Origin: Actinomadura macrotermitis
GTDB lineage: Bacteria; Actinomycetota; Actinomycetes; Streptosporangiales; Streptosporangiaceae
Assembly: GCF_009604375.1 (NCBI RefSeq)
Contig: NZ_WEGH01000001.1
Location: 1,488,001 to 1,552,000, forward strand
DNA length: 64,000 nt
Reading direction: 5' to 3'
This document shows positions 18,122-27,125 of this stretch, piece by piece. A program made the position numbers and the translations under genes. Numbering within the stretch: the stretch's first letter is position 1; each line of letters opens with the position of its first letter. The notes beneath the pieces were generated by a model. The model did no database searches. It was not told the DNA's origin and worked only from the letters and a program-made list of their open reading frames with translations.

Positions 18122-19210
18122 TCAGGCCACGACGGCCTGGTGGTCATGGTGGATCGGCCCGTGGGTCTGCCCGAGGGGCAGCGCGGTACCTCCGCGGCGT
18201 GCGGCGACGAACTCCGCCGCGATCGCCACGGCCGTCTCCTCGGGGGTGCGGGCCCCGAGGTCGAGCCCGATCGGGGAGCGCAGCCGCGCCAGTTCCCGAT
18301 CGGCCAGCCCGGCCGCGCGCAGCCGGGCGAGTCTGTCGTGGTGCGTGCGCCGCGAGCCCATGGCGCCGACGTAGGCGACGGGCAGGCGGAGCGCGACCTC
18401 CAGGAGGGGGACGTCGAACTTGGCGTCGTGGGTGAGCACGCAGACGACGGTCCGGCCGTCCACGGCGCCGCGTTCGGCCTCGTTGTCCAGGTAGCGGTGC
18501 GGCCAGTCGACCACGACCTCGTCGGCGCCGGGGAAGCGCGCCGGCGTCGCGAAGACGGGCCGGGCGTCGCACACGGTGACGCGGTAGCCGAGGAAGGCCC
18601 CGATGCGGGCGACGGCCGCCGCGTGGTCGATGGCGCCGAAGACCAGCAGCCGGGGCGCGGGGGCGAAGGACTGCACGAACACGTCCAGGTCGTCCTCGCA
18701 GCGCACCGAGATGGAGCCGGTGCGGCCGGCGTCGAGCATGGCGCGGGTCTCGCCGATGACGACGGAGTCGACGTCGGCGCGGCCGGTGGTGCCCTCGTGG
18801 CGGTCCGGCCGGACCACCAGCAGCCCGTCGCCGGGCGGCAGCACGTGCGCGAACGCCACGTGCTCGTCGCGTGAGACCGCCGCCAGGCCCGCGTCCGGGA
18901 CGGGTCCGGGCCGGACGACCACCTCGATCGTCCCGCCGCAGGTCAGCCCCACCGCGAAGGCGTCGCTATCCGAGTAACCGAAGGACTCGCGCGCCGCCTC
19001 ACCGGTGCGCAGGGCCTCGCGGCACAGCTCGTACACGGCGCCCTCGACGCAGCCGCCGGACACGCTGCCGACGGCCTCGCCGTCCGCCGACACCGCCATG
19101 GCGGCGCCGGGCAGGCGCGGGGCGCTGCCTCCGACGGCGACGACGGTGGCGACGGCGTAGCCGGTTCCGGACTCGTGCCAGGCGCGGAGCCGGGCGGCGA
19201 TCTCACGCAT
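18122..19210 (-). CDS. xdhC: XdhC family protein (xanthine dehydrogenase maturation)
   Basis: A 362-residue XdhC/CoxI protein. It has the N-terminal XdhC domain (VATVVAVGGSAPRLPGAAM, GSVSGGCVEGAVYEL) and a C-terminal Rossmann part (LLVFGAIDHAAAVARIGAFL, YVGAMGSRRTHHDRL). XdhC binds molybdenum cofactor and passes it, after sulfuration, to apo-xanthine dehydrogenase. The enzyme subunits are encoded just upstream. It lies 8 bp after the permease gene. Confidence 0.9.
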   Translation of the reverse strand: MREIAARLRAWHESGTGYAVATVVAVGGSAPRLPGAAMAVSADGEAVGSVSGGCVEGAVYELCREALRTGEAARESFGYSDSDAFAVGLTCGGTIEVVVRPGPVPDAGLAAVSRDEHVAFAHVLPPGDGLLVVRPDRHEGTTGRADVDSVVIGETRAMLDAGRTGSISVRCEDDLDVFVQSFAPAPRLLVFGAIDHAAAVARIGAFLGYRVTVCDARPVFATPARFPGADEVVVDWPHRYLDNEAERGAVDGRTVVCVLTHDAKFDVPLLEVALRLPVAYVGAMGSRRTHHDRLARLRAAGLADRELARLRSPIGLDLGARTPEETAVAIAAEFVAARRGGTALPLGQTHGPIHHDHQAVVA

Positions 19211-19218
19211 GCGACCTC

Positions 19219-20682
19219 CTATTTGATGCCCAGCGCCTCTTCGATCGGGTGCAGCGCGAAGTAGGCGATGAAGACCAGGGACAGCGGCCAGAGCAGCCAG
19301 TGGATCTCGGCGAACCTGCCGCGGGCGAGTTTCAGCAGGGTGTAGGCGAGCACGCCGGCCGCGACGCCGACGGTGATGGAGTAGGTGAACGGCATGAGGA
19401 CGATGGTGAGGAACGCCGGCACGGCGATCTCCAGGTCCTCCCAGTCGATCTTGCGGGCGTGCGTCATCATCAGCGCGCCGACCAGCACCAGCGCGGGCGC
19501 GGCGGCGCCGACCGGGACGACCCCGGCCAGCGGCGTCAGGAAGATCAGCGCGGTGAGCAGCGCGCCGGTGACCACGCTGGCCAGGCCGGTGCGGGCGCCC
19601 TCGGCGACGCCGGCGGCCGACTCCACCACGGCGGTGTTGGCCGAGCCGTTGACGCCGCCGCCGATGATGGCACCGAAGCCGTCCACGGTGAGGATCTTCG
19701 ACAGGCCGGGCAGCCGACCGTTCTCGTCGGTCATCTTCGCTTCCTCGCAGACGCCGAGGATGGTGCCCATGGCGTCGAAGAAGCCCGACAGCACGAGGGT
19801 GAACAGCACGACCGTCGCGGTGACCACGCCGGCCCTGCCGAAGCCGCCGAACAGGTCGACCTGGAACAGCAGCCCGAAGTCGGGCGTCGCGACGATCTTG
19901 TCCGGCAGCGTCGGCGCGACCGGCCCCCAGGACTTGGGGTCGATCGTCGCGGTCTCGTTGACCACGATCGCGAAGACCGTGGCGGCCACGATGCCGATCA
20001 GCATGGCGCCCGGCACCCGGCGCACGAACAGCACCAGGGTGACGACGAGACCGGCGCAGAACACCAGCACCGGCCAGCCGGCCAGCTTGCCGAACACGCC
20101 GAGCGTGACGGGGGTGGCCGCGGCGGCGTGGTGGCCGACGAACCCGGCGTCCACCAGGCCGATCAGCGCGATGAACGCGCCGATGCCGACGCCGATCGCC
20201 TGCTTGAGCGCCAGCGGGATGGCGTCCATGATCAGCTGCCGGATACCGGTGAGCGCGAACAGCACGATCACCACGCCCTCCAGCACCACCAGGCCCATCG
20301 CCTGCGGCCAGGTCATGTGCGGCGCGGCCTGGAAGACCACGATCGGGGTGACGCCGAGGCCGGCGGCCATGGCGAGCGGCGCGTTGCCGACCAGGCCCAT
20401 CAGGACGGTGGACAGGCCGGCCGACAGCGCGACCATGGTGGTCAGCTGCGCCGGGTCGAGCCTGGCGCCGGTGACGTCCTTGGCGTCACCGATGATCAGC
20501 GGGATCAGCACCACCAGGTAGGCCATCGCCACGAAGGTGGTGAGGCCGCCGCGGATCTCGCGCGGCACGGTGGTGCCGCGCCCGGACAGGTCGAAGAAGC
20601 GGTCCAGCGCGGACCGGGGGGCGGCCGGTGCGGCCGGCTCGGGACGGGGTGACTTGGGGGGCGGGGCCTGGGTCTCGGTCAC
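19219..20682 (-). CDS. NCS2-family purine permease (AzgA-type)
   Basis: A 487-residue membrane protein of the nucleobase:cation symporter-2, AzgA/PbuG-like branch, with about a dozen hydrophobic segments. Family motifs include EIRGGLTTFVAMAYL, GLGVTPIVVFQ and GGGVNGSANTAVVESAAGV. It should import guanine, hypoxanthine or a related purine for the dehydrogenase. The start is GTG at 20682 (MTETQAPPPKSP) with AGAAGGG upstream; the longer in-frame extension starts in GC-rich non-coding sequence. It begins a co-directional run reaching to allantoicase. The exact purine cannot be read from sequence. Confidence 0.88.
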   Translation of the reverse strand: MTETQAPPPKSPRPEPAAPAAPRSALDRFFDLSGRGTTVPREIRGGLTTFVAMAYLVVLIPLIIGDAKDVTGARLDPAQLTTMVALSAGLSTVLMGLVGNAPLAMAAGLGVTPIVVFQAAPHMTWPQAMGLVVLEGVVIVLFALTGIRQLIMDAIPLALKQAIGVGIGAFIALIGLVDAGFVGHHAAAATPVTLGVFGKLAGWPVLVFCAGLVVTLVLFVRRVPGAMLIGIVAATVFAIVVNETATIDPKSWGPVAPTLPDKIVATPDFGLLFQVDLFGGFGRAGVVTATVVLFTLVLSGFFDAMGTILGVCEEAKMTDENGRLPGLSKILTVDGFGAIIGGGVNGSANTAVVESAAGVAEGARTGLASVVTGALLTALIFLTPLAGVVPVGAAAPALVLVGALMMTHARKIDWEDLEIAVPAFLTIVLMPFTYSITVGVAAGVLAYTLLKLARGRFAEIHWLLWPLSLVFIAYFALHPIEEALGIK

Positions 20683-20771
20683 GGTTCGTGCCCTTCTGAA
20701 GGCGTGATCGACCCGCGTGCGGCGCCGGTGGCGCCGCCCGTCGTCTCGATCGGTGCGGTTGTGGGGTCCGT

Positions 20772-20795
20772 CCCCGCCGTCCCCCAACGGCGGGG
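20772..20795. terminator. Hairpin terminator after xanthine dehydrogenase genes
   Basis: A perfect 9-bp stem (CCCCGCCGT and ACGGCGGGG) with a six-base loop follows the molybdenum-subunit stop on the minus strand. It separates the xdh/uricase transcript from the permease-led transcript. Confidence 0.7.
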
Positions 20796-20801
20796 CTGCC
20801 C

Positions 20802-20815
20802 CTGTTGATCAACAG
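20802..20815. promoter_or_regulatory. Perfect 14-bp palindrome upstream of the permease operon
   Basis: CTGTTGATCAACAG is a perfect palindrome 120 bp upstream of the NCS2 permease start and 27 bp past the xdh stop. Its low GC content and symmetry suggest a dimeric-regulator site, possibly controlling the permease-allantoicase transcript. The binding protein is unknown. Confidence 0.4.
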
Positions 20816-20841
20816 CTGCCGGAACCTCGCGTGTCGGCCGG

Positions 20842-23160
20842 TCAGGCCACGATGTGCTCCGGTCGTACCGGCACCCGGGTGAGCGCCCTGCCGGTGGCGT
20901 CGCGGACGGCCGCGACGATCGCCGGGGTGGAGGAGAGCGTGGGTGGCTCTCCGGCGCCCCGCAGCCCGTATGGGGCGTCAGGGTCGGGGTTCTCGACGAT
21001 GTCCAGCCGCATCGGCGGCATGTCGAGGATGGTCGGGATGAGGTAGTCGGTGAAGGAGGGGTTGCGGACCAGGCCGCCGGAGACGACGATCTCCTCCATC
21101 ACCGCCAGGCCGAGGCCCTGCGCGGAGCCGCCATGGATCTGGCCCTCCAGCGACAGCCGGTTGAGGATCTTGCCGACGTCCTGGACGGCGGCCAGCTCCA
21201 CCACCTTGACCAGGCCGAGGTCGACGTCGACGTCCACCACGGCGCGGTGCACGCAGATCGCCAGCTGGGTGTGGCTGGCGCCCTGCCCGGTGACCGGGTC
21301 CATGCCGGTGGTCGGCCGGTGGTGGTACTCGCGGGTCTCCTCGATGACCTCGTCGCCGAGGACCTCCTCGATGGTGGCCAGCACCCCCTGCGACCGCGAG
21401 ACGATCTTGCCGCCGACCACGTTCAGGTCGCCGAAGGAGCGCAGCCAGCGGCCCAGCTTGCGCTCGGCCATGGCCAGCAGCCTGGCGCGGACCGCCTCGC
21501 AGGCCGTCTTGACGGCGCCGCCGGTCATGTACGACTGGCGGGAGGCGCTGGAGGAGCCGGCGTCGCCGACGGTGTTGTCGGCGGGCGCGATGGTGACGCG
21601 CTGGACGCCGAGCTCGGTGCGGGCGATCTGCGCCTTGAGGGTGACCAGGCCCTGCCCGACCTCGGCGGCGGCGGTGTGCACCAGCGCGGTGGCCTCGCCG
21701 CCGATCACCTCCAGCCGGACGCGGGCGGTGGAGTAGTCGTCGAAGCCCTCGGAAAAGCAGATGTTCTTGATGCCGACGCCGTAGCCGACGCCGCGCACCA
21801 CGCCCTCGCCGTGGGTGGTCTGGGACGCGCCGCCCGGCAGGTCGCGGATGTCGGAGGCGTCCAGCTCCGCCGGCATCGGCATCGCCTCCAGCCGGGTCAG
21901 CATCTCCGCCAGCGGCGCGGGCGACTCGATGACCTGGCCGGTGGCGAGTTTGGAGCCCTGGCTGACGGCGTTGCGGCGCCGCACCTCGACCGGGCTGATC
22001 CCGCAGGCGGCGGCAAGCTTGTCCATCATCGATTCGTAGGCGAAGCACGCCTGGACCGCGCCGAAGCCGCGCATCGCGCCGCACGGCGGGTTGTTGGTGT
22101 AGACGCCGTACGCGTCGATCCTGATGTTGGGGATCTCGTAGGGGCCGACGCCGAGCGAGGCGGCGTTGCCGGTGACGTTGAGCGTCGCCGAGGTGTAGGC
22201 GCCGCCGTCCAGGACGATCTCGACGTCGGCGTACAGGATCCTGCCGTCGGCGGTCGCGCCGTACTCGTAGCGCATGTCGGCGGGGTGCCGGTGCACGTGC
22301 CCGAAGAACGACTCGTACCGGTTGTAGGACATCTTGACGGGCTTGCCGGTGTGCAGCGCGAGCAGGCCCGCGTGGATCTGCATCGACAGGTCCTCGCGGC
22401 CGCCGAACGCGCCGCCGACGCCGGCCAGCGTCATGCGGATCTGCTCCTCGGCCAGGCCGAGGCAGGGCGCGATCTGCTTGAGGTCGTTGTGCATCCACTG
22501 GGTGGACACGTACATGTCCAGGCCGCCGGCCTCGTTCGGCACGGCGAGGCCGGACTCGGGGCCGAGGAACGCCTGGTCCTGGATGCCGACCTGGTACTCG
22601 CCCGACACCACGACGTCGGCCCGCGCGCGCGCCGCCTCGACGTCGCCGACGCGGACCGGCTGGTGGCGGGCGATACCGCCGCGCTCCTGCACCTTCAGGT
22701 TCGCCGGGTCGGCGATCACGGCGCGGGGGTCGGTGATGGGCGTCAGCACCTCCCACTCGATCGCGATGCGCTCCAGGGCGCGGCGGGCGATCTCGGGATG
22801 GTCGGCGGCGACGAGCGCGATCGGCTCGCCCTGGTGGCGGACCTCGCCGAAGGCCAGGACGGGCTGGTCCTCGGTGTGGTCCAGGCCGTACACCTTGCGG
22901 CCGGGCACGTCCTCGTGGGTGAGGACGGCGTGCACGCCGGGCGTGGCGAGGGCCGGGCCGATGTCGACGGACAGGATCCTGGCGCGGGGGTGCGGGCTGC
23001 GCAGGGTGGCGCCCCACAGCATCCCGTCCATCCACAGGTCCGAGGAGTAGGCGAACTCGCCGGTCACCTTCAGCGTGCCGTCGGGGCGCAGCGGGCTGTC
23101 GCCGACGCCGCCCTGGCCGGGGGCCGCGACATGGCCCGGGCTCTTGATCGGGGTCGCCAT
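20842..23160 (-). CDS. pucD: Xanthine dehydrogenase molybdenum-binding subunit
   Basis: A 772-residue large subunit of a three-subunit molybdenum hydroxylase. It contains RPDGTLKVTGEFAYSSDL, GGAFGGREDLSMQ, GAMRGFGAVQACFAYES and a late GLRGAGEPPTLSSTPA segment whose glutamate lies at the catalytic position. It oxidises hypoxanthine and xanthine to urate. The stop of the 8-oxoguanine deaminase gene is immediately upstream. The FAD and [2Fe-2S] subunits lie upstream in the same run. XdhC is encoded downstream. Confidence 0.9.
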   Translation of the reverse strand: MATPIKSPGHVAAPGQGGVGDSPLRPDGTLKVTGEFAYSSDLWMDGMLWGATLRSPHPRARILSVDIGPALATPGVHAVLTHEDVPGRKVYGLDHTEDQPVLAFGEVRHQGEPIALVAADHPEIARRALERIAIEWEVLTPITDPRAVIADPANLKVQERGGIARHQPVRVGDVEAARARADVVVSGEYQVGIQDQAFLGPESGLAVPNEAGGLDMYVSTQWMHNDLKQIAPCLGLAEEQIRMTLAGVGGAFGGREDLSMQIHAGLLALHTGKPVKMSYNRYESFFGHVHRHPADMRYEYGATADGRILYADVEIVLDGGAYTSATLNVTGNAASLGVGPYEIPNIRIDAYGVYTNNPPCGAMRGFGAVQACFAYESMMDKLAAACGISPVEVRRRNAVSQGSKLATGQVIESPAPLAEMLTRLEAMPMPAELDASDIRDLPGGASQTTHGEGVVRGVGYGVGIKNICFSEGFDDYSTARVRLEVIGGEATALVHTAAAEVGQGLVTLKAQIARTELGVQRVTIAPADNTVGDAGSSSASRQSYMTGGAVKTACEAVRARLLAMAERKLGRWLRSFGDLNVVGGKIVSRSQGVLATIEEVLGDEVIEETREYHHRPTTGMDPVTGQGASHTQLAICVHRAVVDVDVDLGLVKVVELAAVQDVGKILNRLSLEGQIHGGSAQGLGLAVMEEIVVSGGLVRNPSFTDYLIPTILDMPPMRLDIVENPDPDAPYGLRGAGEPPTLSSTPAIVAAVRDATGRALTRVPVRPEHIVA

Positions 23161-24516
23161 CTACAGGACCTCCTCCGCGAGCTTCATCAGACGGCGGTGC
23201 GCGGCGGCGCCGCGGCGGCCGACCTCGTCCTGGGGGACGGTGACCAGGGCGTCGTCCTGCACCACGGTGCGGCCGCCGACCAGCAGGGTCTTCAGCGGCG
23301 GGGTCTGGCCGAAGGCGAACGCGACGACCGGGTCGTCGATCGCGGCGTAGAAGCCGTCGACCTTCCAGAGCGCGATGTCGGCGAGCTTGCCGACCTCGAT
23401 GGTGCCGATCTCGTCCTGGCGGCCGAGGCAGCGGGCGCCGCCGAGGGTGCCGGCCTCCAGGGCCTGGCGGGCGGTCAGCGCGGTCGGGCCGTAGCGCGCG
23501 CGCTGCATGTACACCGCTTGGCGGATCTCGCCGACGAGCGGCACCATCTCGGCCGACGCCGAGCCGTCCACGCCGAGGCCGACGGGGGCGCCGGCCCGCA
23601 TCAGGTCGGAGACGCGGGCGATGCCGGCGCCGAGCCGGGCGTTGGAGCTCGGGCAGTGCGCGGTGCCGGTCTGGGTCTCGGCCAGGCGCTTGATGTCGGT
23701 GTCGTGCAGGTGGACGCAGTGCGCCAGCCACACGTCGGGGCCGAGCCAGCCGATGGTGTCCATGTACTCGACCGGCGTCATGCCGAACTGCGCGAGGGTG
23801 TGCTCCTCCTCGTCCAGGGTCTCGGCGAGGTGGGTGTGCAGGCGGACGCCCTTGGCGCGGGCCAGCTCGGCGGACTTCACGAGCAGGTCCTTGCTGACCG
23901 AGAACGGCGAGCAGGGGGCGACGGCGACGCGCAGCATCGAGCCGAACGAGGCGTCGTGGTAGCGGTCGATCACGTCCGCGGTCTCGGCGAGGATCGTGTC
24001 CAGATCCTCGACGACCTCGTCCGGCGGCAGCCCGCCCTGCGACTGGCCGCGGTCCATCGAGCCCCGGCAGGGGTTGAAGCGGATGCCGAGCTCGGCGGCG
24101 GCGTCGACCTCGGCGGCGAACAGGTCGCCGCGGCCCTTGGGGAAGATGTAGTGGTGGTCCGAAGCGGTGGTGCAGCCCGACTTCAGGAGCCAGCCGAGCC
24201 CGGCGCTCGCGGCGCCCGACACGACCTCGGCGTCCATCTTCGACCACGGCCGGTACAGCGTCACCAGCCACTCGAACAGCGTGTTGTCGCTGGCCAGGCC
24301 CTGGCTCGCCCACTGGTACAGGTGGTGGTGGGTGTTGACCAGGCCGGGCGTGGCCAGGCAGCCGGTGCCGTCGATGCGCTCCGCGCCCTCGATGTGCGGG
24401 GCGGGGCCGGCGCCCACCGCGGTGATCTTGTCGCCGGTGATGACGATGTGGCCGCCGGGGTACTCGGCGCCGGCCACCGTGGCCACGTGGGCGTTCTCAA
24501 TGATCCGAACGGTCAT
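23161..24516 (-). CDS. 8-oxoguanine deaminase
   Basis: A 451-residue amidohydrolase. The metal site is built from NTHHHLY (HxH), HTHLAETL, AHCVHLHD and a late aspartate in GLGVDGSASAE. The combination TPGLVNTHHHLYQ and SGCTTASDHHYIFP matches 8-oxoguanine deaminases rather than guanine deaminases proper. It converts 8-oxoguanine to urate directly. ATG at 24516 is used (MTVRIIENAH); it overlaps the iron-sulfur subunit stop by 4 bp. The longer frame upstream is a shadow of that gene. It sits between two xanthine dehydrogenase subunits, so it shares their transcript. Confidence 0.85.
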   Translation of the reverse strand: MTVRIIENAHVATVAGAEYPGGHIVITGDKITAVGAGPAPHIEGAERIDGTGCLATPGLVNTHHHLYQWASQGLASDNTLFEWLVTLYRPWSKMDAEVVSGAASAGLGWLLKSGCTTASDHHYIFPKGRGDLFAAEVDAAAELGIRFNPCRGSMDRGQSQGGLPPDEVVEDLDTILAETADVIDRYHDASFGSMLRVAVAPCSPFSVSKDLLVKSAELARAKGVRLHTHLAETLDEEEHTLAQFGMTPVEYMDTIGWLGPDVWLAHCVHLHDTDIKRLAETQTGTAHCPSSNARLGAGIARVSDLMRAGAPVGLGVDGSASAEMVPLVGEIRQAVYMQRARYGPTALTARQALEAGTLGGARCLGRQDEIGTIEVGKLADIALWKVDGFYAAIDDPVVAFAFGQTPPLKTLLVGGRTVVQDDALVTVPQDEVGRRGAAAHRRLMKLAEEVL

Positions 24517-25004
24517 CGCGCTGCCTCCGCCTTGCGCCGGGCGGCGAGCCGGACGGCGTCCAGGATCTTCTCGTAGCCGGTGCACCGGCACAGGTTGCCC
24601 GCGAGCGCCTCGCGGATCTCGGCGTCGCTCGGGTCGGGGACCCGCGCGATCAGGTCGTGCGACTGGACGATCAGGCCCGGCGTGCAGAACCCGCACTGGA
24701 CCGCGCCCGCCTCCACGAACGCCTCCTGGACCGGGTCGAGCTTCTCGTCCACCCCGGACGAGCCCTCCGCCAGGCCCTCTACGGTGCGCACCTCGCGGCC
24801 TTCGGCCTGCCCGGCGGCGACCAGGCAGGAACACGCCGGGACGCCGTCCAGGTAGACGGTGCACGAGCCGCATTCGCCCTGCTCACAGGCGTTCTTGGAG
24901 CCGGGCAGCCCCATCCGCTCGCGCAGCATGTACAGGAGGCTCTCGCCCTCCCACACGTCGTCCACGGTCTCGCGCGAGCCGTTCACGGTGAAGTTCACGC
25001 GCAT
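24513..25004 (-). CDS. pucE: Xanthine dehydrogenase [2Fe-2S] subunit
   Basis: A 163-residue small subunit with two iron-sulfur clusters. The plant-ferredoxin cluster is bound by CEQGECGSC and the later CSC; the second cluster by CGFC and CRC in the helical domain. It carries electrons from the molybdenum site to FAD. The ATG is 2 bp after the FAD subunit stop. Confidence 0.92.
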   Translation of the reverse strand: MRVNFTVNGSRETVDDVWEGESLLYMLRERMGLPGSKNACEQGECGSCTVYLDGVPACSCLVAAGQAEGREVRTVEGLAEGSSGVDEKLDPVQEAFVEAGAVQCGFCTPGLIVQSHDLIARVPDPSDAEIREALAGNLCRCTGYEKILDAVRLAARRKAEAAR

Positions 25005-25006
25005 GG

Positions 25007-25882
25007 CTAGGACGCCTCCTTACGGCTCTTGCCCATGTAGTCGTTCCAGGCCCAGGTGAGGGTGCGGCGGGCCATCACCGACAGGGCGTGCCTGCGGTAG
25101 TCGGCGGTGCCGCGCACGTCGTCGATGGGCGAGGCGGCCTCCTTGACCAGCTCGCCGAAGCGCTGCGCGGCCGAGACCGCGAGCGGCGTGCGGTTCTCCC
25201 AGTCCAGCTCGGCGGCCAGGAACTCCTCGGCGGCGGTGGCGCGGCGCGGCGTCGGCGCGGCCGAGCCGACGCCGGTGCCGACGCGGCGCTCGGCCGGGTG
25301 CAGCGCGATCGCGAACGAGCAGACCGCGATGACCATGGCGTTCCGGGTGCCGATCTTGGAGAAGTACTGCGGGCCGGGCGCCGGGTCGGTCCAGAACGCG
25401 CGGATCAGCTCGTCCGGCTCCAGCGCGTTGCGCTTCACACCCAGGTAGAACTCGGTGGCCGGGATCATCCGGACGCCCCGGGCGGCCGACTCGACCTCGA
25501 TCACCGCGTCGCCGGCCAGCAGCGGCGGGTGGCTGTCGCCGGCGGGCGAGGCCGCGCCGAGGTTGCCGCCGACCGAGCCGCGGTTGCGGATCTGCGGCGA
25601 GCCGACGGTGCGCGACGCCTGGGCCAGGCCGGGCAGCCGGTCCCCCAGCTCGGAGATCACCCGGACGTAGGGGACGCCCGCGCCGACGCGCAGCCGCCCG
25701 TCCACGGTGTCCCATTCGGCCAGCTCGCGGACCGGGTTCAGGTCCAGCAGCGCGTCCGGCCGGTGCACGTCGAAGTTGATCTCGACCATCACGTCGGTGC
25801 CGCCCTGGATGGGCAGCGCGCCGGGATGCTCGGCCCGGGCGGCGAGCGCGTCCGCCCAGCTCATGGGGCGCAGGAAGTCCAT
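25007..25882 (-). CDS. pucC: Xanthine dehydrogenase FAD-binding subunit
   Basis: A 291-residue flavoprotein of the CO-dehydrogenase medium-subunit family. FAD-binding motifs are LPIQGGTDVMVEI and IRNRGSVGGNLGAASPAGD. It receives electrons from the iron-sulfur subunit and passes them to NAD or oxygen. I use ATG at 25882 (MDFLRPMSWADA), 16 bp after uricase; the in-frame extension to 25933 would overlap the uricase gene and lacks family similarity. Confidence 0.9.
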   Translation of the reverse strand: MDFLRPMSWADALAARAEHPGALPIQGGTDVMVEINFDVHRPDALLDLNPVRELAEWDTVDGRLRVGAGVPYVRVISELGDRLPGLAQASRTVGSPQIRNRGSVGGNLGAASPAGDSHPPLLAGDAVIEVESAARGVRMIPATEFYLGVKRNALEPDELIRAFWTDPAPGPQYFSKIGTRNAMVIAVCSFAIALHPAERRVGTGVGSAAPTPRRATAAEEFLAAELDWENRTPLAVSAAQRFGELVKEAASPIDDVRGTADYRRHALSVMARRTLTWAWNDYMGKSRKEAS

Positions 25883-25898
25883 GTCTTCTACATTCCCT

Positions 25899-26798
25899 CT
25901 AATTCCAGGCGGCCGGCGCGTCGGGGGCGTCATCGGTGAGGACGCTGCCCTCGATCAGCCCGTAGGGGCGGTCGGCCGCGAAGAAGACCTCGTTGTCGTT
26001 GTCCATGCCGAACGGCGACAGGTCCACCGCGAAGTGGTGCTTGTTCGGCATCACCATGCGCACTTCGCAGACCTCGCGGCGCTCGTTCAGCACGCGGCGG
26101 CCCATCTGGTAGAGCGTCTGCTGCAGCGAGAGGCTGTGGGTCTCGGCGAACGCCTCCAGGAGGCAGCGGCGGGCGTCGCGGTAGGAGCGGCCCCAGGACG
26201 AGTCGGTGCCCCGGTGCCGCCACTGCGCGGTGACGGCGGTCGCCAGCACCCGGTCGTCGGTCGGGGCGAGGGTGGTGTACTCGTCCTCGATGTAGCCGTG
26301 GAACTCGCTGCCGGTCGAGTTGAGCACGACCAGGTCCGTCAGCCCCGACACGACCGACTCGGCGCCGCCGGTCCCGTCGCTGTGGACCAGCGCGGTGCGG
26401 ACCTCGCCGCCGTTGCGGACGAAGGAGTGCTGCCGGTGGCGCAGGCCGAGGTGCGGGCCCTCCTCGACCGGGATGCGGTCCCAGGAGTACTCCTCGATCT
26501 CCACCCGGGCGTGGTGGATCGTCGGCTGGGAGTCCACGAAGTGCCGGGCGAGCAGCAGCCCGAACTCCTCGATCTCCCCGATGCCGTACTTCTTGGCGAA
26601 GGCGAACACCGTGTTCTTCTGCGTGTCGGTGGGGAGCACCGGCGCGTTGTCGCCGCGCAGATGGACCTGCTCCATCTCGCCCGACAGGGAGACGCCGACG
26701 TTCAGGTCCTTGATGTGGTGGACCCCGCCGTCCTTGGTGACGCGGACGACGCGCGTCTCCGCCTTCCCGTAGCGGTTGGGACCGAGCACGATGGCCAT
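25899..26798 (-). CDS. uox: Urate oxidase (uricase)
   Basis: A 299-residue cofactor-free uricase, the usual length. It starts MAIVLGPNRYGKAETRVVRV and keeps VLPTDTQKNTVFAFAKKYG (with the catalytic threonine), LVVLNSTGSEFHGY and the late MPNKHHFAVDLSPFG. It oxidises urate to 5-hydroxyisourate with release of H2O2. HIU hydrolase and OHCU decarboxylase are encoded just upstream. The catalase gene 4 kb away could deal with the peroxide. Confidence 0.94.
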   Translation of the reverse strand: MAIVLGPNRYGKAETRVVRVTKDGGVHHIKDLNVGVSLSGEMEQVHLRGDNAPVLPTDTQKNTVFAFAKKYGIGEIEEFGLLLARHFVDSQPTIHHARVEIEEYSWDRIPVEEGPHLGLRHRQHSFVRNGGEVRTALVHSDGTGGAESVVSGLTDLVVLNSTGSEFHGYIEDEYTTLAPTDDRVLATAVTAQWRHRGTDSSWGRSYRDARRCLLEAFAETHSLSLQQTLYQMGRRVLNERREVCEVRMVMPNKHHFAVDLSPFGMDNDNEVFFAADRPYGLIEGSVLTDDAPDAPAAWN

Positions 26799-26804
26799 CT
26801 GGGG

Positions 26805-27125
26805 TTAGCTCCCTCGGTAGGTGGAGTAGGCGAACGGGCTGAGCAGCAGCGGCACGTGGTGGTGCCGGGCCGGGTCGGCGACGGTGAAGGCCACCGCCAC
26901 CTCGGGGTAGAAATCGGACAGCCCGGCGGTGTCGAAGGTGAGCCGGTAGGTCCCGGCGGGCAGCGGGCCGGCGCCCGGCCAGTCCTTGATCCGCCCGTCG
27001 GCGTCGGTCCTGGCCGCGGCCAGCGGGTGCCAGGCGCCGGCGTCGTCCCGGCGGTCCAGGCGGACGGCCAGGTCCGGCGCGGGCAGGCCGCGCGCGGCGT
27101 CGAGCACGTGCGTGGAGAGCGACAT
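26805..27125 (-). CDS. uraH: 5-hydroxyisourate hydrolase (transthyretin-like)
   Basis: A 106-residue transthyretin-related protein ending in the diagnostic YRGS motif. The N-terminal LSTHVLDAARGLPAPDLAV and the HHHVPLLLSPFAYSTYRGS end carry the active-site histidines, arginine and serine. It hydrolyses 5-hydroxyisourate to OHCU. It directly abuts uraD upstream and lies 6 bp before uox. Confidence 0.94.
   Translation of the reverse strand: MSLSTHVLDAARGLPAPDLAVRLDRRDDAGAWHPLAAARTDADGRIKDWPGAGPLPAGTYRLTFDTAGLSDFYPEVAVAFTVADPARHHHVPLLLSPFAYSTYRGS

Noticed and set aside
20854..24576. A 1240-codon plus-strand frame opposite xanthine dehydrogenase genes.
   Set aside because: No ribosome-binding site or domain; composition is typical of antisense frames at this GC content.
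23161..24873. Extended start for 8-oxoguanine deaminase.
   Set aside because: The extra 119 residues are the iron-sulfur subunit gene in another frame; family start is at 24516.
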